A stretch of 6,670 bases of DNA, from positions 1-6,670 of the forward strand of contig USJI01000062.1 in the NCBI GenBank assembly GCA_900554975.1. Reading direction: 5' to 3'. The position numbers and the translations under genes were made by a program. The DNA is from an uncultured Ruminococcus sp. (lineage in GTDB: Bacteria > Bacillota > Clostridia > Oscillospirales > Ruminococcaceae). The notes beneath the pieces were generated by a model. It had not been told where the DNA came from. It was given only the letters and a program-made list of their open reading frames with translations, and made no database searches. Shown one piece after another: positions 1 through 3,921 of this stretch (its first letter is position 1; every line of letters starts with the position of its first letter).

Positions 1-318
1 CTTGTTGACGATATGCTTATGCCGATAATCGGAATGGTTCTCGCCGGTATCAACTTTAAAAATCTTGGAATTACAATTCCCTGGGGAAACGAGCCTTACA
101 TAAACATAGGTAATTTTCTTCAGGCAGTTATAACATTCCTGCTCACTGCTTTCTGTGTATTTATTATTGTAAAGATAATAAATTCATTCCACAAAAAGCC
201 TGAACCTAAGAAGGAAGACCCGAAGCCTACAAACGAGGAGCTTCTTCTTATTGAAATAAGAGATCTTCTGAAACAGCAAAACGGTATCGAAACTGATTCC
301 GAAACTGAATCAAAATAA
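1..318 (+). CDS. mscL: Large-conductance mechanosensitive channel MscL, 3' part
   Basis: Membrane channel that opens under high membrane tension and releases solutes during hypo-osmotic shock. Frame 1 is open from the first base, so the gene enters from outside the window; 105 residues and the TAA stop are present. The fragment begins with LVDDMLMPIIG, matching the end of the first transmembrane helix in the family (LVADIIMPPLG in E. coli). A periplasmic loop follows, then the second membrane helix at about fragment residues 37-57, a charged Lys/Pro/Glu linker, and the conserved C-terminal bundle helix EELLLIEIRDLLKQQN. The family is about 135-150 residues long, so roughly 35-40 N-terminal residues, including most of helix 1, lie to the left. 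The ATG at 13 is internal, not the start. The gene is the only plus-strand gene here and converges on the HD-domain gene. Confidence 0.95.
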   Translation, partial: LVDDMLMPIIGMVLAGINFKNLGITIPWGNEPYINIGNFLQAVITFLLTAFCVFIIVKIINSFHKKPEPKKEDPKPTNEELLLIEIRDLLKQQNGIETDSETESK

Positions 319-323
319 TTCAA

Positions 324-348
324 GGGGCGCTTTAAAGCGTCCCTTTTT
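324..348 (+). terminator. Rho-independent terminator of mscL, possibly bidirectional
   Basis: Starting 5 nt after the mscL stop, GGGGCGCTTT pairs with AAAGCGTCCC (one G-T wobble) around a very short AT loop, and TTTTT follows at 344-348. The hairpin also lies just downstream of the HD-domain gene, which ends at 356 on the other strand. In that direction the stem is preceded by A residues, but the T-run after it is interrupted. It is therefore a good terminator for mscL and a weaker one for the minus-strand gene. Confidence 0.85.
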
Positions 349-355
349 ATAATTT

Positions 356-838
356 CTAACCTACAAACTCCAGCGATTTATAAACCACGCACTTAGATGT
401 TTCAAATGCAGCACATATTTTGTCAGCAATACACAAAATAACCGATTCACGGTATTTTGGCGGAGTGATATTCAGCGGAAACATATGCCTTATTATCATA
501 TCCTTTTCAATTTTATTCAGATTAAAATCACGCTGAGCATTTCTGAGTGCTGTTCTTGCATGGGTAAGCCCATGGAATTTATGTGACTTGTCCGGAACGT
601 GCCAGTCATAGAGAAAATAATCATGAAGCAAAGCTCCTCTTACAAGAGAACGTTCATTTGAATCTATAAGCAATGCCCTTGAAAGTGCAAGACTCACACA
701 GGCAACACTTACAGAATGTTCATAAACACTTATTGAGCCATGCTGATAAAAATTCCGGGAGGACTGCATTCCTTCTGATGACAGTATATCAGCACCATAA
801 TAGAAAACATCGTTTTTAATCGACTGTAAATCAACCAT
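356..838 (-). CDS. HD-domain protein, probable metal-dependent phosphohydrolase
   Basis: A 160-residue cytosolic protein of the HD superfamily, whose members use a divalent metal to hydrolyse phosphate esters; the substrate cannot be told from sequence. Visible metal-ligand candidates are H41 (VYEHS), the H72-D73 pair (LLHDY), H118 (RHMFPL) and D139 (IADKI), with extra histidines H89 and H93, so the H...HD...H...D series looks complete. An ATG at 892 would give 178 residues. The ATG at 838 is preferred because it has GGAGGTG six bases upstream, and the upstream ATG coincides with the -35 box of a good promoter. The gene follows the flavodoxin gene with no visible terminator between them, so read-through is possible. 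The HD assignment is firm; the function is open. Confidence 0.88.
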   Translation of the reverse strand: MVDLQSIKNDVFYYGADILSSEGMQSSRNFYQHGSISVYEHSVSVACVSLALSRALLIDSNERSLVRGALLHDYFLYDWHVPDKSHKFHGLTHARTALRNAQRDFNLNKIEKDMIIRHMFPLNITPPKYRESVILCIADKICAAFETSKCVVYKSLEFVG

Positions 839-844
839 CGAAAA

Positions 845-851
845 CACCTCC
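845..851 (-). promoter_or_regulatory. Ribosome binding site that fixes the HD-domain gene start
   Basis: GGAGGTG on the minus strand lies six bases before the ATG at 838. It is the strong Shine-Dalgarno site that supports the 160-residue start over the upstream in-frame ATG at 892. Confidence 0.85.
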
Positions 852-863
852 AACGATATTTTC

Positions 864-892
864 ATTATATCACAATTATTTCCGGAGTTCAA
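864..892 (-). promoter_or_regulatory. Sigma-A promoter of the HD-domain gene, extended -10
   Basis: On the minus strand TTGAAC (887-892) is separated by 17 bp from a perfect TATAAT (864-869). The -10 box is preceded by TG plus one base, so it is an extended -10 element. Transcription would start near 857, leaving a leader of about 19 nt with the GGAGGTG site inside it. The promoter lies in the gap after the flavodoxin gene and gives the HD gene independent expression. Confidence 0.8.
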
Positions 893-902
893 GAGATACA
901 GT

Positions 903-1385
903 TCAGATATTCAATCCTTCAACCCAGTTTTTAATGCCACTTTCATTTGTATGATTCAGAACAGCACCTTCTTCAATAATTGCTGTGTCTGATACGCTTC
1001 CTTTGAGTTCGGCAACTGTTTTTCCGAATCCGCTTCCGCCTGAAGTTGCAAACAGAATGATTCTCTTTCCGGAAAAATCATAGCTTTCAAGAAATGTATT
1101 TATAATTGTCGGTGCAACATACCACCATACAGGAAATCCTACAAACACTGTCTGATATTCGTCCATATTGCTGCACTTTTCCGCAATTTCAGGTCTTGAT
1201 GACTTATCGCTCATCTCAACGCTGCTGCGGCTCTGCTTGTTTGTCCAGTCAAGATCCTGTTTTGTATAAGGCTTTACAGGTTTGATTTCAAAAAGGTCAC
1301 CGCCTGAAGCCTTTGCAACTGCCTTTGCAGCTTTTTCTGTTACTCCGCTTGCTGAAAAATATGCAACCAAAACTTTGTTACTCAT
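903..1385 (-). CDS. Small flavodoxin family protein
   Basis: A 160-residue cytosolic FMN-binding electron carrier or quinone/NAD(P)H-type reductase of the flavodoxin superfamily (Flavodoxin_4-like). The N-terminus VLVAYFSASGVTEKAA (residues 5-20) is beta-strand 1 plus the FMN phosphate-binding loop. GFPVWWYVAPTIINTFLE (83-100) and FATSGGSGFG (112-121) are the segments that surround the isoalloxazine ring. The length is typical for the family. The gene starts 4 bp after the stop of the CMD-cupin gene; its GGAAG site (1395-1399) lies inside that gene, so the two are translationally coupled and co-transcribed. Such flavodoxins are often found beside CMD and cupin proteins in Firmicutes, which suggests a shared redox or detoxification role. 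The physiological partner is unknown. Confidence 0.9.
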   Translation of the reverse strand: MSNKVLVAYFSASGVTEKAAKAVAKASGGDLFEIKPVKPYTKQDLDWTNKQSRSSVEMSDKSSRPEIAEKCSNMDEYQTVFVGFPVWWYVAPTIINTFLESYDFSGKRIILFATSGGSGFGKTVAELKGSVSDTAIIEEGAVLNHTNESGIKNWVEGLNI

Positions 1386-1389
1386 AATA

Positions 1390-2133
1390 TTATACTTCCA
1401 GATTATTATATACTTCGTCAGTTACAGGTTCAAGCCATTCATTTGATGTGTTTTCACCCGGACATTCAACTGCCAGATGGCTGAACCAGCTGCTTGCCTT
1501 TGCTCCATGCCAGTGCTTTACATTTGCAGGTATTGTCACAACATCACCCGGTTTGAGGCTCTGTGCAGGTTTTCCTTCTTCCTGATACCATCCTTCGCCG
1601 TCAACACATACAAGAATCTGTCCGCCGCCCTTGTCAGCGTGATGAACGTGCCAGTTATTGCGGCATTTCGGTTCAAATGTTACATTTGCAATAAAAACAG
1701 TTTCCTTTGGGTCTGTAAGCGGTTTAAGATAGGAATTGCCGATAAAATACTTTGCAAAATTTACATTCGGCTCACCCATTCCAAAGAATCCGCCATGTTC
1801 ATCAGCTGATGTATCATCTGCATATACTTCCCTGGCCATACGGAATGCTGCCCATGCATTGGGCCAGCCTGCATAAAAAGCAACATGAGTAAGTATCTCA
1901 GCCATTTCAGTTTTTGTAACACCATTTTTCTTTGCTGTTGACAGATGATACATCAGCGAAGTATCAACAATACCTTTGCTTATAAGTGCCGTAAGAGTTA
2001 CAACAGAACGCATTTTAAGCGAAAGCTTGTCCTCTCTTGACCATACTTCACCGAACAAAACATCATCATTAAGCTGTGCAAATTTTGGTGCAAATTCTCC
2101 GAGTGCATCTCTGCCCGCTGTTTGTTTTACCAT
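1390..2133 (-). CDS. Carboxymuconolactone decarboxylase-cupin fusion protein
   Basis: A 247-residue two-domain protein. Residues about 18-105 form a carboxymuconolactone decarboxylase (CMD)-family helical domain, recognisable by the VTLTALISKG segment, H63, NGVTKTEMAEILTHVAFYAG and the PNAWAAFRMA end. It has no cysteine, so it lacks the CxxC pair of AhpD peroxidase-type members. Residues about 143-225 form a cupin barrel: motif 1 carries H162 and H164, with Q172 where the classical motif has Glu, and motif 2 (PGDVVTIPANVKHWHG) supplies H207, so a metal site is likely. The ATG at 2133 has GGAGG eight bases upstream (2142-2146). It is the first gene of an operon with the flavodoxin gene, behind a MerR-type promoter. 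The true substrate is unknown; decarboxylation of carboxymuconolactone should not be assumed. Confidence 0.9.
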   Translation of the reverse strand: MVKQTAGRDALGEFAPKFAQLNDDVLFGEVWSREDKLSLKMRSVVTLTALISKGIVDTSLMYHLSTAKKNGVTKTEMAEILTHVAFYAGWPNAWAAFRMAREVYADDTSADEHGGFFGMGEPNVNFAKYFIGNSYLKPLTDPKETVFIANVTFEPKCRNNWHVHHADKGGGQILVCVDGEGWYQEEGKPAQSLKPGDVVTIPANVKHWHGAKASSWFSHLAVECPGENTSNEWLEPVTDEVYNNLEV

Positions 2134-2171
2134 TTTTGTTTCCTCCAGTTTGTATTTTTTTCTATAACAAT

Positions 2172-2202
2172 ATTATATTCCTTTAAGTGAACTCCAAGTC
2201 AA
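2172..2202 (-). promoter_or_regulatory. MerR-type promoter of the CMD-cupin/flavodoxin operon
   Basis: On the minus strand TTGACT (2197-2202) and a perfect TATAAT (2172-2177) are separated by 19 bp rather than the usual 17. An imperfect dyad, CTTGGAGTT/CACTTAAAG (2181-2198), lies between them with six of nine positions pairing. A long spacer with an operator inside it is the hallmark of promoters activated by MerR-family regulators, which untwist the DNA to realign the two boxes. Transcription would start near 2165, giving a leader of about 30 nt. The regulator gene is not in the window; its inducer (aldehyde, quinone, thiol or oxidative stress are candidates from the family) is inferred only. 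Confidence 0.78.
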
Positions 2203-2231
2203 TAGCTTTAAAACATTTTCTGTCATTTGCA

Positions 2232-2264
2232 CAAAAAGTCACTCTGTTTTTATGCAGAGTGACT
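2232..2264 (-). terminator. Rho-independent terminator after spoVM
   Basis: Ten perfectly paired bases (AGTCACTCTG with CAGAGTGACT, arms 2255-2264 and 2237-2246) enclose an 8-nt loop and are followed on the minus strand by TTTT. It begins 12 nt beyond the spoVM stop and closes the phosphatase-kinase-rsgA-thiN-spoVM operon. It lies 30 bp upstream of the next promoter, so it insulates the CMD-cupin operon from read-through. On the plus strand there is no gene that needs it. Confidence 0.9.
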
Positions 2265-2275
2265 AAATGATATTT

Positions 2276-2365
2276 TTATTCAGTTTGTTCTTCCTTTTTG
2301 ATTCTGAAAATCATTCTGAGTAAACCGGACAAAATTTTCGGACTTTTTACAATTACAACTTTCAT
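2276..2365 (-). CDS. spoVM: Stage V sporulation protein SpoVM-like micro-protein, 29 aa
   Basis: A 29-codon gene with ATG at 2365, GGAGG eight bases upstream (2374-2378) and TAA at 2276-2278, followed by a strong terminator. The product begins MKVVIVKSPKILSGLLR, then MIFRIKKEEQTE. It aligns without gaps to Bacillus subtilis SpoVM (MKFYTIKLPKFLGGIVR...) over the first 17 residues, sharing M1, K2, K7, P9, K10, L12, G14 and R17. P9 is the residue known to be needed for SpoVM to find the curved forespore membrane. SpoVM is an amphipathic helix that anchors the SpoIVA coat base layer on the forespore. Position also fits: spoVM follows thiN in B. subtilis. The C-terminus is three residues longer and more charged than the 26-residue Bacillus protein. 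Identification rests on alignment from memory plus synteny. Confidence 0.85.
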   Translation of the reverse strand: MKVVIVKSPKILSGLLRMIFRIKKEEQTE

Positions 2366-2385
2366 AGTAAGAGCCTCCAATCAAG

Positions 2386-2401
2386 ATTATAGTTTATTAT
2401 A
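2386..2401 (-). promoter_or_regulatory. Tandem TATAAT boxes upstream of spoVM, possible promoter
   Basis: Two TATAAT hexamers (2396-2401 and 2386-2391) lie in the 45-bp gap between thiN and spoVM. The upstream box has only a poor -35 candidate (ATGAAC, 18-bp spacing). The downstream box would start transcription on top of the ribosome binding site. In Bacillus, spoVM has its own sigma-E promoter, but no convincing sigma-E element could be matched here. AT-richness alone could explain both boxes. Confidence 0.3.
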
Positions 2402-2410
2402 TTCTGATTT

Positions 2411-3052
2411 TCAGATTTGGTTCATATCTTTTGAATAAATTATAAGCAAAATGCCCTTTTCCAGTGAAATAACGCCTGATTTTCCCGTAACTTTATTGCT
2501 TACACCAAGCGGAAAACTGCTTTTGAGAACGGCATCTTTCAGCGGATACTGAAAACCCGTTGCGGTAATCCCTGAGCATTCCTCGGTATAGGCGAACATT
2601 GAAAAGTAATATCCGTTCATACGGCTGTAAACCTTTATTCCCGGTCCCTGCATGGTAACATGGTTTCCGTCATCAATAAGCTCCCCGTAAGCGCCATGCC
2701 CGAGAATATATCTCAGAGTCTGTATATTTGCTATCGTATGATCCATTCTTCCGCCGGTTGCACCGCATATAACAATATGTTTAAACCCTCTGTTAAGTGC
2801 AAGCTTTACTGCAAGCATGGTATCGGTATCGTCTTTCTGTTCCGGATGTCTGATTATCTCACAGTCATCAGGAAGTGTCTTTTTATATGTATCAAAATCG
2901 CCTATCAGAACGTCCGGCTTTATCCCAAGTTTTTTTGCCAGAGCATAGCCACCATCCGCACAGATAACATAACGATTACTGTCAAATCCAAGTTCCGAAC
3001 ACTTTGCATCAGGTGAACCTGCAAAAATATAGCATTTTATATTCTTTCCCAA
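2411..3052 (-). CDS. thiN: Thiamine pyrophosphokinase
   Basis: Transfers pyrophosphate from ATP to thiamine to give thiamine pyrophosphate (EC 2.7.6.2), acting in the cytosol. The 213-residue length is normal. The N-terminal catalytic domain shows ICADGGYALAKKLGIKPDVLIGDFDT (residues 30-55, with D33 and the GDFDT motif), then HPEQKDDTDTMLAV (69-82, acidic cluster D74, D75, D77) and CGATGGRMDHTIANIQ (96-111). The C-terminal part is the thiamin-binding beta-sandwich. The start is a TTG at 3052, placed directly after the rsgA TAA stop with no gap; GGGAG (3062-3066) lies nine bases upstream inside rsgA, and no ATG in frame would retain the first motif. It is co-transcribed with rsgA and followed by spoVM. 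No TPP riboswitch is seen, as expected for a gene inside an operon. Confidence 0.96.
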   Translation of the reverse strand: MGKNIKCYIFAGSPDAKCSELGFDSNRYVICADGGYALAKKLGIKPDVLIGDFDTYKKTLPDDCEIIRHPEQKDDTDTMLAVKLALNRGFKHIVICGATGGRMDHTIANIQTLRYILGHGAYGELIDDGNHVTMQGPGIKVYSRMNGYYFSMFAYTEECSGITATGFQYPLKDAVLKSSFPLGVSNKVTGKSGVISLEKGILLIIYSKDMNQI

Positions 3053-3919
3053 TTATTTCAGCTCCCATTCCCTGATTTGTTTTGCCTCATCATACATACT
3101 GCAATAACTTTCATGTCTGCTTTGAGGAATTTCCCCATTTTCAACTGCTTCAATTATCCTGCACCCTTTTTCCGTTGTGTGTGAACAGTCACGGAAACGG
3201 CAGTCGCCCTCATACTGTCTGAACTCTCTGAAACAGTCGGCAAGGTCTTCCTTTCTGATGATATTGTATTTATTCGTTTCAAATGTTGAAAATCCCGGAG
3301 TATCTGCAATATATCCGCCCCACGGCAGTTTGTAAAGCTCAGCGTGTCTTGTGGTATGCTTTCCTCGTCCGAGCTTCTTGCTTATTTCACCTGTCGGAAT
3401 GTTAAAATCTCCGCACACTTCATTTAAAAGTGTGGACTTTCCGACACCGCTGTTTCCGGTAAATGCACTTATCTTATCTTTCAGCAAAACTCTTATTTTC
3501 TCAGCAGGGTTGTCCGAATTATAGTCAATTGTATAAATTGAAATCCCTGTTTTTTCATATATTGAAACTATTCTGCTGCAATCTTCAATATCTGTCTTTG
3601 TTATAACTATAACAGGCTCAATATTCTGATATTCAGCAACAGCTATGAACTTATCAAGGAGCAGCATATTCGGTGAAGGTTCTGCAACAGATACAACAAA
3701 AATAAGCTGGTCAAGATTTGAAAGCGGCGGCCTTATAAGGTGATTTTTTCTCGGAAGTATTTCTGTAATGACTCCATCCTCAAAAACGGCTCTGTCACCG
3801 ACGCATGGAGCAATTCCCTTATTGCGGAAAACTCCCCTTGCCTTGCATTCATATACATTGTCGGAGGACTCTGTAAAATAGAGTCCTCCGATTGATTTAA
3901 CGATTATTCCCTCAGCCAT
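3053..3919 (-). CDS. rsgA: Ribosome small-subunit-dependent GTPase RsgA
   Basis: Circularly permuted GTPase that checks and completes late 30S subunit assembly; GTP hydrolysis is stimulated by the small subunit. The 288 residues hold an N-terminal OB-fold (about 1-65) for rRNA contact, then the permuted G-domain: G4 ITKTD (106-110), G1 GNSGVGKST (155-163), G2 region GRGKHTTRH (184-192) and G3 DTPG (206-209). The C-terminal zinc motif is C240-x4-C245-x-H247-x5-C253. G4 reads TKxD instead of NKxD, a variant I recall from Gram-positive RsgA proteins, so activity is expected. The ATG at 3919 follows the kinase stop by 2 bp with CGGAG (3927-3931) seven bases upstream, which means translational coupling. 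B. subtilis has the same prpC-prkC-rsgA order. Confidence 0.97.
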   Translation of the reverse strand: MAEGIIVKSIGGLYFTESSDNVYECKARGVFRNKGIAPCVGDRAVFEDGVITEILPRKNHLIRPPLSNLDQLIFVVSVAEPSPNMLLLDKFIAVAEYQNIEPVIVITKTDIEDCSRIVSIYEKTGISIYTIDYNSDNPAEKIRVLLKDKISAFTGNSGVGKSTLLNEVCGDFNIPTGEISKKLGRGKHTTRHAELYKLPWGGYIADTPGFSTFETNKYNIIRKEDLADCFREFRQYEGDCRFRDCSHTTEKGCRIIEAVENGEIPQSRHESYCSMYDEAKQIREWELK

Positions 3920-3921
3920 AA

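Noticed and set aside
1820..2080. AhpD-type alkylhydroperoxidase identity for the CMD domain
   Set aside because: The domain contains no cysteine at all, so the CxxC redox centre required for AhpD activity is absent.
2134..2410. TPP riboswitch or other structured leader near thiN
   Set aside because: No thi-box-like conserved segments are visible; thiN is internal to an operon and this region lies downstream of it. The gap is accounted for by spoVM, a terminator and a promoter.
2403..2415. Small hairpin TCTGA/TCAGA at the thiN stop codon, considered as a terminator
   Set aside because: The stem is only 5 bp with a 3-nt loop and no T-run follows on the minus strand; spoVM downstream is better explained as part of the same transcript.
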